Of a stretch of 64,000 nt of DNA, positions 20,680-28,927 are shown piece after piece (position 1 is the first letter of the stretch; every line of letters starts with the position of its first letter). This DNA comes from Sphingomonadales bacterium UBA7471 (GTDB lineage: Bacteria; Pseudomonadota; Alphaproteobacteria; Sphingomonadales; Sphingomonadaceae), in the NCBI GenBank assembly GCA_002479765.1, contig DLOZ01000013.1, forward strand, positions 8,277 to 72,276. Reading direction: 5' to 3'. A model generated the notes under the pieces. The model ran no database searches. It was given only the letters and a program-made list of their open reading frames with translations, and was not told the origin of the DNA. A program made the position numbers and the translations under genes.

Positions 20680-21918
20680 ATGGCCGAAAAGAAATTTGAT
20701 ATCATCGTATATGGCGCCACCAGCTTTGTGGGCCAGATCATCGTGCGCTACATGCAAGAGCAGTTCGCCGATGGATCGGTAAAATGGGCTATCGCAGGGC
20801 GTTCGCTCCGCAAACTTAAGCAGGTCCGCGATATGATTGGCCTGCCGGGCATAGACATTATCGTTGCTGACGCTGCAGATGAAGATGCGCTCAAGAAAAT
20901 GTGCGCGCAGACCACGGTCGTCATGTCAACGGTCGGTCCCTATGCGCTCTATGGTGACGTGCTCGTTCAGGTCTGCGCCACCACAGGGACCCATTATTGC
21001 GATTTAACCGGCGAGCCGCAGTGGATCCGCAAAATGCAATTGCGGCATGAAGCTGACGCAATCAAAAGCGGTGCGCGGATCGTGCATTGCTGCGGCTTTG
21101 ACAGCATCCCATCCGATCTGGGCGTCCATTTCCTGCAACGCGGCGCATTGGAACAATTCGGACATAGTTGTGACCGGATAAACATGCGGGTGGTCAGCAT
21201 GAAAGGCGGCGCGTCAGGCGGTACCATCGCCAGTATGATTAACATGGTCAAAGAAGCGGTCAGCAACGCCGATTTGCGGCGCGAACTTAAAGACCCTTAT
21301 AGCCTCTGTCCGCAAAGCCATGGGTTCACTATCGCGCAGCCCGATGTGAAGATCGCATATGACAATGTCTATGGCGGGTGGATCGCGCCGTTTATCATGG
21401 CCGGTATCAACACACGGGTGGTGCATCGGTCAAACGCCCTCAGCAACAACAGCTATGGTACTGCATTCAAATATGAGGAAGCCGTGGTGACGGGGCAGGG
21501 CGGTTCCGGCAAGCAAAAGGCGCGCGCCGCGCATTGGGGCGCCAATGCCCTTATGATCGGTCTGGCTGTGCCCCCAATCCGCTGGCTGCTGGAAACTTTT
21601 GTGTTGCCAAAGCCGGGTGAGGGGCCAAGCGAAAAGGCGCAGCTTGAGGGGAATTTTGACATTGTTTTCCTCGGTTCAACGGCCAAGGGCGAAACGATCC
21701 GCTGCCGCGTTACGGGAGACAGAGATCCAGGCTATGGATCAACGGCAAAGATGCTGTCTCAGGCCGCCGCCTGCCTTGCCAAAGATGTGCCTGACGATGT
21801 TCCGGGCGGCTTCTGGACGCCAGCCACAATTTTAGGGGATAAGCTGATCAAACGGCTTGAGGCGCATGCGGGGCTGACGTTCGAGAGACTGCCTTTGTCT
21901 GGCACTATGAACGCTTAA
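20680..21918 (+). CDS. saccharopine dehydrogenase-like / trans-acting enoyl reductase family protein
   Basis: 412 residues. The start at 20680 has a strong GGAGGG ribosome site; the upstream ATG at 20638 lacks one. A Rossmann motif at the N-terminus (DIIVYGATSFVGQIIV) binds NAD(P)H. The rest follows the family pattern: STVGPYALYG, CDLTGEPQW, HCCGFDSIPSDLG. The best-known relative is the mycobacterial trans-acting enoyl reductase, but the family is broad and the activity here is not established. It closes the acyl-CoA cluster, which suggests a reductive or isomerising step on an acyl intermediate. Confidence 0.85.
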   Translation: MAEKKFDIIVYGATSFVGQIIVRYMQEQFADGSVKWAIAGRSLRKLKQVRDMIGLPGIDIIVADAADEDALKKMCAQTTVVMSTVGPYALYGDVLVQVCATTGTHYCDLTGEPQWIRKMQLRHEADAIKSGARIVHCCGFDSIPSDLGVHFLQRGALEQFGHSCDRINMRVVSMKGGASGGTIASMINMVKEAVSNADLRRELKDPYSLCPQSHGFTIAQPDVKIAYDNVYGGWIAPFIMAGINTRVVHRSNALSNNSYGTAFKYEEAVVTGQGGSGKQKARAAHWGANALMIGLAVPPIRWLLETFVLPKPGEGPSEKAQLEGNFDIVFLGSTAKGETIRCRVTGDRDPGYGSTAKMLSQAAACLAKDVPDDVPGGFWTPATILGDKLIKRLEAHAGLTFERLPLSGTMNA

Positions 21919-22128
21919 CGGTTACCGGACGACTTGAAGGCAAAGGCGGATTATGAGCTGAAATGTTCGCGATAATAGCGCGCGCTTCTTTAACAGGCAC
22001 CCACCTCAACATCTTGCGGCTCGCGCCGTTTGGGAGAATTCCTAGTTTCTGTGAAATCTATGTGACGCCTAGCGCCGCCACATGGACAACGACGAACCCA
22101 GAATATCTAGCTAAACCATTGAAAAAAA

Positions 22129-22204
22129 TGGTGAGCCCTGCTGGGTTCGAACCAGCGACCTACTGATTAAAAGTCAGTTGCTCTACCGACTGAGCTAAGG
22201 GCCC
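22129..22204 (-). tRNA. tRNA-Lys (anticodon TTT)
   Basis: Reading the minus strand, a 76-nt cloverleaf begins GGGCCCTTAGCTCAG and ends in an encoded CCA. The acceptor stem pairs over 7 bp (one G-U). The anticodon loop reads CTTTTAA, giving anticodon TTT. The T arm contains GGTTCGAACCC. The gene lies between the acyl-CoA cluster and folK. Confidence 0.96.
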
Positions 22205-22244
22205 CCAACCAGACCGAGAGTTGGTCTGTGCGAGAGCGCTCCCC

Positions 22245-22760
22245 CTAATGGCGGGAACTTGTGCGGTCAAGCGCCTTTGGTCGGTTAAATCGCGATTGTA
22301 GCTGCCTTATGGTCAGGCCCGTCAGTGGCTCACGCCAATCGGGGGCAATCATGGCTGCAGGGGTCAGGACAAATCCCCGCGAGCACAGCCCGGGATGGGG
22401 AATGGCCAAGGCCGGGTGGCTGTCCGCCCACACGCCGCCGGACCACAACAGGATATCCAGATCGAGCACGCGCGCGCGCCAGCTTTGGCCGCGCCGGACG
22501 CGTCCGAAGTGGTGCTCAATCTCTTGCAGGCGCGCCAGCAGGGCAGGGGGTTCAAGATCGGTGGACACAACCGCCGCCGCATTTGCAAATAGCCGTGAGG
22601 AGGGCCCCATGGGGCTGGATTGGATCGTCGCCGAATGCGCGAAGACGTCGATATCGTCCATCTCCAACGCAGCTATCGCTTGCACGATGATCTTGTTTGG
22701 CGCGCCAATGATTGCATGTGGCTGATTAGAGCCAATGCCGATGAGGTAGAGATGTGACAG
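22245..22760 (-). CDS. folK: 2-amino-4-hydroxy-6-hydroxymethyldihydropteridine diphosphokinase, apparent CTG start
   Basis: HPPK of folate synthesis, 171 residues. Only by starting at the CTG at 22760 (or a nearby non-ATG codon) is the family N-terminus LYLIGIGSNQ recovered; the first ATG, at 22685, lies after it. AGAGGA lies about 9 nt upstream of the CTG, and the aguB stop ends 1 nt before it. An in-frame TAG upstream limits the start to this point. The pattern (F)GRVRRGQSWRARVLDLDILLW is the HPPK signature. It is last in the agu run, ahead of the tRNA. Confidence 0.88.
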   Translation of the reverse strand: MSHLYLIGIGSNQPHAIIGAPNKIIVQAIAALEMDDIDVFAHSATIQSSPMGPSSRLFANAAAVVSTDLEPPALLARLQEIEHHFGRVRRGQSWRARVLDLDILLWSGGVWADSHPALAIPHPGLCSRGFVLTPAAMIAPDWREPLTGLTIRQLQSRFNRPKALDRTSSRH

Positions 22761-22761
22761 C

Positions 22762-23628
22762 TTAGATATCCTCTACAAGCCGGCTGTATAATTGCGGGCG
22801 CCGATCGCGGAAGAAGCCCATGCTTGCGCGGTGCGCGCGGGCTTGGTCCAGATCGAATGTTGCGACCAACATGCCGGTTTCCGCATCATCCAAATCGCAG
22901 ACGACATCGCCCCATTCGTTGGCGATGAAGCTGGTGCCGTAGAATTTTTGTGCCAGACCGCCATGGTCGCTTTCCGCGCCGATACGGTTTGCGGCGATGA
23001 CGGGCATGCAGTTTGATACGGCGTGGCCGACCATGGCCCGGCGCCACATGTGGCGTGTATCCAACGTCGCATCCTGTGGCTCTGCGCCAATGGCTGTGGG
23101 ATAGAACAGCAGCTCAGCGCCCATCAACGCCATGGCGCGGGCGCATTCGGGGTACCATTGGTCCCAGCAGATGCCGACGCCGATTTGGGTGCCAAAGACG
23201 TCCCAAACTTTGAACCCGGTGTTTCCAGGGCGGAAATAATATTTTTCCTGATAGCCGGGGCCGTCGGGAATGTGGCTTTTGCGATAGACGCCTATAATCT
23301 CGCCATCGGGATCAATCATCGCGACGCTGTTGTAAAAATGCGCACCATCACGTTCGAAAAAGCTTGTGGGAATGGCAACGCCAAGTCGCTTGGCGAGTTT
23401 TGCCATCGCAATGACGGATGGATGTTCGCGCGTTGGCCGCGCGCGTGCGAAATGTTCTTCTTCCTGCGTTTTGCAGAAATAGGGGCCTGAAAACAGTTCA
23501 GGCGGCAGGATGATTTGCGCGCCTTGCTCTGCGGCCTGTGACACGAGGTCACATACAGCATCAATATTTTCGGCTTCGCTTGCCGACAGGGGCAGTTGCA
23601 ACGCGGCAACGGTGATATTTCGGGTCAT
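22762..23628 (-). CDS. aguB: N-carbamoylputrescine amidase
   Basis: Nitrilase-superfamily amidohydrolase, 288 residues, that converts N-carbamoylputrescine to putrescine, ammonia and carbon dioxide. The catalytic triad is visible: Glu in ILPPELFSG, Lys in YRKSHIPD and Cys154 in GICWDQWYPE. The start at 23628 (MTRNITVAALQL) is the family start; an upstream ATG at 23664 lies inside a small neighbouring gene. aguA, which makes its substrate, lies two genes upstream on the same strand. One step to putrescine is thus assured by the pair. Confidence 0.95.
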   Translation of the reverse strand: MTRNITVAALQLPLSASEAENIDAVCDLVSQAAEQGAQIILPPELFSGPYFCKTQEEEHFARARPTREHPSVIAMAKLAKRLGVAIPTSFFERDGAHFYNSVAMIDPDGEIIGVYRKSHIPDGPGYQEKYYFRPGNTGFKVWDVFGTQIGVGICWDQWYPECARAMALMGAELLFYPTAIGAEPQDATLDTRHMWRRAMVGHAVSNCMPVIAANRIGAESDHGGLAQKFYGTSFIANEWGDVVCDLDDAETGMLVATFDLDQARAHRASMGFFRDRRPQLYSRLVEDI

Positions 23629-23635
23629 GGAGCGT

Positions 23636-23770
23636 CTATAGCCGGACGCCGAAACGCGCTGCAATCACGATTGTTACCATATGCAATAATATTGCCGTCG
23701 CTATTCCCGCGACCATCATGCCCCACAGGCGATGCCTCAACCGCAAAATCCACGGCATAAAGGGGGGCAT
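23636..23770 (-). CDS. small membrane protein, 44 residues, unrecognised
   Basis: Open frame of 44 codons on the minus strand, in the gap between the methyltransferase and aguB. It ends 7 nt before the aguB start. It begins MPPFMPWILR, then RLRHRLWG, then one hydrophobic segment (MMVAGIATAILLHMVTIVIAA), and ends RFGVRL. The basic stretch before the helix suggests an N-in orientation. The frame stays open upstream of the ATG, and a second ATG is at 23758. I see no strong ribosome site. I do not recognise it; the composition looks like a genuine small membrane protein, but this is inference. Confidence 0.5.
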   Translation of the reverse strand: MPPFMPWILRLRHRLWGMMVAGIATAILLHMVTIVIAARFGVRL

Positions 23771-23799
23771 CGCCCGGCTGGGCAATGTTAATGCAACAA

Positions 23800-24660
23800 T
23801 CAGGGTCGTTTTTTGAATAGCAAGGTCATGCGGTCGGATTCACCAATCGCTTCATACTTTGCGCGGTCGACGTCTTTCAAACGCAACGCTGGCGGAAGCG
23901 TCCAGACGCCATCGGGCCAATTGGCACTGTCCTTTGGATTGGCGTTGATTTCGCTTTTGGCCACCAGCTCGAATCCGTTCACTTCCATGAACTTGATGAT
24001 GTCGGCCTCACGCATATAGCCTTTGGTGCCATTGGTGTAGCTGAACGGCGCGTCTGGCTTGGCGCGATGTTGTTCGATGCCGAGCAAGCCATCGTCCTTC
24101 AACAGGTCGCGCATCGCCTTGATTTCGGTGTCCGCGATGTTCCAGTTCATCATATTGTGCATCATGCGCATCACAAGGATGCGGTCAAACGACCCCTTTG
24201 CGCCGTCGGGAATTTCGCTGAGCGAAAACGCGTTGAAATCTGTCGCTGGACGTCCGGATACTGCCGCGACATCAGCAGGGAACTTTGCAACGCCCGCGGC
24301 GATGCCGGCTTTCTGTTGATCGCTGAAATGGCTTTTCGTGCCGAAATACAGGCCGGTATATTTGCCTTTCTCGTTCACATAGCGGCCAAGGATGCGCGAA
24401 ACCCATTCGCCACCCGGCGCATATTCGCCAATGACATGGTCAGGGTGCAAACGGAAAAATTCGAACGTTTCGGCTGGGTGGCGATATTGATCGCGCTTGG
24501 CATCGGCACCGCGCGATGGGTCGGCGAGGATTTTTGTAAGGCGCGCGGTGTGCTCCTTATGCATTTTGTCATGCTCGGCTTTGCTCATGCTGTGATGGTC
24601 AGCATAGGCAGGTGCTGCAAGCGCAGTGGCGGCGAGGGCAATCAGAAAAGTCTTTTTCAT
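23800..24660 (-). CDS. exported class I SAM-dependent methyltransferase-like protein
   Basis: 286 residues. A Sec signal peptide MKKTFLIALAATALAAPAYA with an AxA cleavage site opens the protein. The start at 24660 has AGAGGA upstream. Then comes a COG4798-like predicted methyltransferase: YAPGGEWVSRILGRYV at about residue 85 stands for the SAM-binding motif I and FDRILVMRMMHNMMNW near residue 160 for motif IV. The GxGxG motif of ordinary methyltransferases is weak here. Its substrate is unknown. The export signal is odd, because SAM is cytoplasmic. Confidence 0.8.
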   Translation of the reverse strand: MKKTFLIALAATALAAPAYADHHSMSKAEHDKMHKEHTARLTKILADPSRGADAKRDQYRHPAETFEFFRLHPDHVIGEYAPGGEWVSRILGRYVNEKGKYTGLYFGTKSHFSDQQKAGIAAGVAKFPADVAAVSGRPATDFNAFSLSEIPDGAKGSFDRILVMRMMHNMMNWNIADTEIKAMRDLLKDDGLLGIEQHRAKPDAPFSYTNGTKGYMREADIIKFMEVNGFELVAKSEINANPKDSANWPDGVWTLPPALRLKDVDRAKYEAIGESDRMTLLFKKRP

Positions 24661-24725
24661 TGGGGGTGTCCTCTTGGTTGGTTGTTTTGTGATGATGCAA
24701 TGTTTTGCGTCGATATCCAATACAG

Positions 24726-25706
24726 TCAAACGGGCACTTGCTGGCTTGAACAGTGAAAGCTTCCGCCGCCGGTCAATACCGCATCGGCCATGATACCGAT
24801 AACGTCGCGTTCGGGGTAGATGCTTGCCAACACGTCAATCGCGGCATCATCGTTCGCGCCGCCATAAATGGGCACGACGACAGCGCGGTTGCCGATGTAG
24901 AAATTCATATAACTTGCCGGCACGATTTCCCCGTCTTGTTCAAAACGGCCAACCGAGGGCATCAGGGTCACTTTGCATCCGAACGCTTCTGCGCGCGCGC
25001 GGGCATCTTCAAAGACAGCTTGGTTTGGATCGTCGGGTCCGGCGCTGCTTGGAACCAGAATATGGTTCGGGCCAACAAAGCGCGCCAGATTATCAATATG
25101 GCCGTCGGTATGGTCGTTGGCGAGGCCGTCGCCGAGCCAAAGCAACCGTTCGATCCCCAAATCAGTGCGCAGCCGGTCTTCAATCGCAGCCTTATCGAGG
25201 GTCGGGTTACGGTTCGGGTTTAGCAGGCAATCAACGGTCGTCGCGGCAAGACCTTCACCGTCAACATCAATCGATCCGCCTTCAAATATCCAATCCGCCT
25301 GTGCAATTTCAAAGCCGAAATCCGCGGCCAATTCATGGCCAATGGTTTGATCGCCGGGATAGTCGAACCGGTTTCCCCAGCCATTGAACCCAAAATTACG
25401 GGCAATCCGTCTATCGCCATCTTTCAGTATGATGCAGCCCGTATCACGCAACCAAACATCGCCGATGTGGCGCAGCTCCACATGGACGCCCGCGTCAACG
25501 AGTCCCTGGGCGACGGCCATGGCCTCTGCATTGCCGGCAATCACATGTACGCGTTCGCCCTGGCCCGATGCGTGGACCGCATTGGCAAAGGCAGCCATCT
25601 GCTGTTGCGCACGTTGGAGCGGCGCACCCCAATATTCCGCAGAACTGGGAAAGCCAATCCAGACGGCTTCATGGGGCGCCCACTCGGCGGGCATACGGAA
25701 CGTCAT
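24726..25706 (-). CDS. aguA: agmatine deiminase
   Basis: Peptidylarginine-deiminase-like enzyme, 326 residues, that converts agmatine to N-carbamoylputrescine and ammonia. The nucleophilic Cys319 is in GGGSFHCSSQQVP at the C-terminus. The acidic motif (WLRDTGCI near residue 85) and NDHTDGHIDNLARF near residue 200 are the substrate-binding and catalytic Asp/His elements of the family. It starts 4 nt after the M28 peptidase stop and its product is the AguB substrate. Confidence 0.95.
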   Translation of the reverse strand: MTFRMPAEWAPHEAVWIGFPSSAEYWGAPLQRAQQQMAAFANAVHASGQGERVHVIAGNAEAMAVAQGLVDAGVHVELRHIGDVWLRDTGCIILKDGDRRIARNFGFNGWGNRFDYPGDQTIGHELAADFGFEIAQADWIFEGGSIDVDGEGLAATTVDCLLNPNRNPTLDKAAIEDRLRTDLGIERLLWLGDGLANDHTDGHIDNLARFVGPNHILVPSSAGPDDPNQAVFEDARARAEAFGCKVTLMPSVGRFEQDGEIVPASYMNFYIGNRAVVVPIYGGANDDAAIDVLASIYPERDVIGIMADAVLTGGGSFHCSSQQVPV

Positions 25707-25710
25707 TGGC

Positions 25711-27378
25711 TTATTTCCCGCTGCGGCTCTTGTCGCGGACAGCGCGGAATTCGTCGCCGTCGTTCCAGTTTGGCCATGCGTCAGTCATCGCCAACATCCG
25801 GCCAACACGATAATATAGTTTCAAATCGGACATGACGCCGGACCAATCCCATTTTTCGTCAAATTCGTCGTCGGGGGCGTGGTACCGGTTCTTTTCATAA
25901 TCTTCCGCGGCGGCCATTGCAGCGGCCTTACCGCCGGTGACAAGATCATCGCCGCCTTCGAAATACACCATAGGCACGCCAAGCTTCGCAAAGCTGAAAT
26001 GGTCAGAGCGGTAGTAGAAGCCCTTTTCCGGGGTCGGCTCCATTTCAGGTGTCCGGCCTTCGGACTTTGCGGCAGCCTCAAGATAGAGATCAAGTTGCGA
26101 TTTGCCCTTGCCGATGACTGTCAAATTCTTTGCCGGGCCAGACATGGAAAACGCATCCATGTTCACGCCGCCCACGGTTTGCGACAGCGGGAAGACGGGG
26201 TTTTCGGCGTAGAATTTCGAACCAAGCAGGCCGCTTTCTTCCGCCGTTACCGCAAGGAACACGACCGAACGCTCCGGCGCGCCAGCCTTGGCAAAGCCTT
26301 CTGCCAATGCGACCAGTGCCGCTGTGCCTGTGGCGTTGTCGACTGCACCGTTGCAAATGTCATCGCCATCGGCCGCGGCCGTGCACCTACCGAGATGGTC
26401 CCAATGCGCCGTGTAGAGCACATATTCATCAGGGCGCTTGGTGCCTTTCATGATGCCAATGACGTTCTTGCTCGCCTTGCGCGCGATGTCATTTTCGAAG
26501 TTCATCGACGCGGTCAGGTTCAACGGAACCGCCTTAAAGCCTTTTTGCTTGGCTGCGGCCATTTGCGTGTCGAGATCTTGACCCGCGGCGGCAAAGATTT
26601 TCTTCGCTACGGATTTCTGGATCCAGCCATTGGCTTGCGTCTGGCTCTTTCCGCCATCCTTTGACTGCGCCAGGAATTGCGTGCCTGTCCAACTGGAGTT
26701 GACAACATTCCAGCCATATGCGGCAGGAGCAGTGTCGTGGATGATCAAAACGGCAGCAGCGCCCTGACGCGCGGCTTCTTCAAATTTATATGTCCAGCGT
26801 CCGTAATAGGTCATGGCCTTGCCACCGAACGGGCCATCAAGACCTTCATTTTCGAAATCGGGGTCGTTGACCATGACGACGACGGTTTTGCCCTTAACAT
26901 CGACGCCAGCATAGTCGTTCCAGCCTTTTTCAGGGGCGACAATGCCGTGGCCGACAAAGACCATTTCGCTTTGCTTGATATCGGTTTTGGGTGTCTCGCG
27001 GTAACTGCCGATGACATATTCGTTGCCATAGGCGAATGACATGGCTTTGCCGTTGCGGTCGGCAATTGTGAGCGCCGATACATTTTTCGCAGTGATTTCG
27101 ATCAACGGCACATCCTGCGTCCAGCTGCCATTATTGCCGGGCTCAAGTCCTGCCGCTTTAAATTTGGCTATCAAATAAGCGACGGTCTTCTCTTCGCCGA
27201 CGGAACCCGGTGCGCGGCCTTCATAGCTGTCGAGTGACAATTCGCGTGTCACGTCCTTCATCGTCGCTTCGGAAAGCGCAGGGACTTCGACTTGCGGCAG
27301 GGCGTCTACCGCCACGTCCTTTTGACAGGCGGTCGTGAGAGCCAGAACAGATACAAGGGCCAGAGACAGCAGGCGCAT
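25711..27378 (-). CDS. M28 family metallopeptidase, lipoprotein
   Basis: 555 residues. Signal MRLLSLALVSVLALTTAC ends in a lipobox, so the enzyme is likely attached to a membrane facing the periplasm. An inserted PA-like region precedes the M28 domain. Zinc ligands are visible: AHWDHLG (His and Asp), GAVDNATG (Asp), TAEESGLLG (Glu pair), and SDHFSFAKLG (His). The family contains aminopeptidases. It is followed 4 nt later by aguA, but a link to polyamine metabolism is not obvious. Confidence 0.9.
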   Translation of the reverse strand: MRLLSLALVSVLALTTACQKDVAVDALPQVEVPALSEATMKDVTRELSLDSYEGRAPGSVGEEKTVAYLIAKFKAAGLEPGNNGSWTQDVPLIEITAKNVSALTIADRNGKAMSFAYGNEYVIGSYRETPKTDIKQSEMVFVGHGIVAPEKGWNDYAGVDVKGKTVVVMVNDPDFENEGLDGPFGGKAMTYYGRWTYKFEEAARQGAAAVLIIHDTAPAAYGWNVVNSSWTGTQFLAQSKDGGKSQTQANGWIQKSVAKKIFAAAGQDLDTQMAAAKQKGFKAVPLNLTASMNFENDIARKASKNVIGIMKGTKRPDEYVLYTAHWDHLGRCTAAADGDDICNGAVDNATGTAALVALAEGFAKAGAPERSVVFLAVTAEESGLLGSKFYAENPVFPLSQTVGGVNMDAFSMSGPAKNLTVIGKGKSQLDLYLEAAAKSEGRTPEMEPTPEKGFYYRSDHFSFAKLGVPMVYFEGGDDLVTGGKAAAMAAAEDYEKNRYHAPDDEFDEKWDWSGVMSDLKLYYRVGRMLAMTDAWPNWNDGDEFRAVRDKSRSGK

Positions 27379-27444
27379 GAAATTCTCCTAAGGGGGGAAA
27401 GATTATTGTGCGCCTTCTGCCAGACCCGCCGGTCAGGCTCAAAC

Positions 27445-27474
27445 AAAAAAGGCGGCCACAAGGACCGCCTTTTT
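27445..27474 (-). terminator. intrinsic terminator of rpsD (bidirectional)
   Basis: AAAAAGGCGG (27445-27454) and CCGCCTTTTT (27465-27474) form a 10-bp stem with A and T runs on both sides. It lies 20 nt past the rpsD stop and ends just over 65 nt before the M28 peptidase start, so it separates the two genes. Confidence 0.8.
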
Positions 27475-27493
27475 CGTAAGATTGTTTGTAAGA

Positions 27494-28108
27494 TTAACGC
27501 GAATAGAATTCGACGACCAAATTTGGTTCCATCTTAACGGGGTAGGGCACTTCGTCGAGCGTTGGGATGCGCGCGAAAGTCACCTTGTCGTTTCCGTCTA
27601 CAGAGACATATTCCGGAACGTCACGCTCGGCGAGGCCTTGTGCTTCGATAACCAAAGCCATTTCTTTGGCCTTGTTGCCGAGGCTGATGACGTCACCCAC
27701 CGCAACCTGACGGCTTGCGATGTTGCACTTCACGCCGTTGACGCGAATGTGGCCATGGCTAACGATCTGGCGTGCGGCGAAAATGGTTGGAGCGAACTTG
27801 GCGCGGTATACAACCATGTCCAAACGACGCTCGAGCAGACCGATAAGGTTCTGCGAGGTATCGCCCTTCATGTTGCTGGCTTCCTGATAGGCACGCTTGA
27901 ACTGCTTTTCAGTTACGTCGCCGTAATAGCCCTTAAGCTTCTGCTTGGCGCGCAGCTGAATACCATAATCGGAAAGCTTGCCTTTACGGCGCTGACCATG
28001 CTGGCCGGGGCCATATTCACGCTTGTTTACAGGTGATTTTGGACGGCCCCAGATGTTTTCACCCATGCGGCGGTCAAGTTTATACTTCGAGCTTGTACGC
28101 TTCGTCAT
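27494..28108 (-). CDS. rpsD: 30S ribosomal protein S4
   Basis: 204 residues, the usual length. Start [21 protein letters not shown] at 28108; the longer frame to 28156 has no supporting motif. The S4 RNA-binding domain is centred on [31 protein letters not shown]. It initiates assembly of the small subunit. It is a single gene, divergent from chorismate mutase, with a terminator after it. A 12-nt palindrome (AACAACGTTGTT, 28127-28138) lies just upstream of its start. Confidence 0.98.
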   Translation of the reverse strand: MTKRTSSKYKLDRRMGENIWGRPKSPVNKREYGPGQHGQRRKGKLSDYGIQLRAKQKLKGYYGDVTEKQFKRAYQEASNMKGDTSQNLIGLLERRLDMVVYRAKFAPTIFAARQIVSHGHIRVNGVKCNIASRQVAVGDVISLGNKAKEMALVIEAQGLAERDVPEYVSVDGNDKVTFARIPTLDEVPYPVKMEPNLVVEFYSR

Positions 28109-28286
28109 TTTAAGACTCCAATTGCTAACAACGTTGTTTCCGGTCCCGCGCGACACATATGCATGTGCCGGACACCTGCTTCACCGGAATGCAGGGTCGA
28201 TTGCGAAGCGGCGCCTATGGCTGCAGATCGGCCATATGTCAACATCTGGCTCGACTTTAGGCACGCCCAACTTTAAAGGCGCTGCC

Positions 28287-28604
28287 ATGAGCAGCACTGT
28301 TAGCCCAAAAAATCCCGAGAGTTGTGACAACATGGTTGACGTGCGGGCAGGCGTCGACGCCGTCGATGCGCGGCTGGTCAATCTGCTGGCGCAACGCTTT
28401 GCTTATATGGATGCTGCGGCGCGTATCAAAACCGAACGTACTGCTGTTCGCGATGAAGCGCGCAAGCAACAGGTGCTGGCAAATGTGAAAGACGCCGCAC
28501 GCAACGCTGGCATCCCCGCAGAGGTCGTGGGCGACTTGTGGGAGCTTTTGGTTGAAGCCTCGATCGCCTACGAACTCGAAAAGTGGGATGCCAATCGCGC
28601 TTAA
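28287..28604 (+). CDS. chorismate mutase (AroQ class)
   Basis: 105 residues from the ATG at 28287 (another in-frame ATG, 28332, gives 90 residues beginning MVDVRAGVDAVD). The all-helical chorismate-mutase II pattern is clear: VDAVDARLVNLLAQRFAYMDAAARIK carries the Arg and Lys substrate contacts, followed by the WELLVEASIAYELEKWD helix. It rearranges chorismate to prephenate. Length and the short C-terminus fit the monofunctional intracellular form; no signal peptide. It converges on the 88-residue gene with only 3 nt between the stops. Confidence 0.85.
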   Translation: MSSTVSPKNPESCDNMVDVRAGVDAVDARLVNLLAQRFAYMDAAARIKTERTAVRDEARKQQVLANVKDAARNAGIPAEVVGDLWELLVEASIAYELEKWDANRA

Positions 28605-28607
28605 GCG

Positions 28608-28874
28608 TTAAATGTTGGTGTCCATTTGTGGCGGCATGGTGGTGCCGGCCTTGCCTTTGACGCTAAGCTCAGACGCAGATTCTGCCTGATCCCATTGCTC
28701 TTGAGTCTTGCATAGCTTGTTTGCGATGCGGCTACCGGTGAGGCCGGTTGTTCTGCAGATCTTCTTTGGCTTTGATTTTGGTGCTTCCTGCGCGGCTGCA
28801 TCTGCGGCGCGTGGCGCTGCTTCGGATGTACCGGATGCGGCCAACAAAAGACTAAAAACTAAAGTGCTAATCAT
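28608..28874 (-). CDS. small secreted protein, unknown function
   Basis: 88 residues from the ATG at 28874. It opens with a signal-like helix (ISTLVFSLLLAASGTSEA), with an AxA-type site. The body has two cysteines, KICRTTGLTGSRIANKLCKTQEQWD, which could form a disulfide. It is the last gene of the trmJ run. I recognise short proteins of this kind in sphingomonads only by general look, and no function is assignable. Confidence 0.7.
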   Translation of the reverse strand: MISTLVFSLLLAASGTSEAAPRAADAAAQEAPKSKPKKICRTTGLTGSRIANKLCKTQEQWDQAESASELSVKGKAGTTMPPQMDTNI

Positions 28875-28927
28875 GAATGCTCCTTGTTGCGCATGGGGCA
28901 AATAGCCGGGGCGCTGTTGCCAAGTCT

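Noticed and set aside
21919..22128. Possible gene between the reductase-like gene and the tRNA
   Set aside because: 210 nt with only a short ORF (21963-22166) that runs into the tRNA, without a ribosome site.
22245..22685. folK starting at the ATG at 22685
   Set aside because: This start deletes the conserved GSN strand of HPPK, which is clearly encoded upstream in the same frame.
24726..25706. Frameshift or pseudogene status for aguA
   Set aside because: The frame is intact with all active-site motifs, so no sign of decay.
28109..28286. Palindrome AACAACGTTGTT (28127-28138) as rpsD operator
   Set aside because: Only 12 nt and no known S4 or other site; noted but not supported as a regulatory site.
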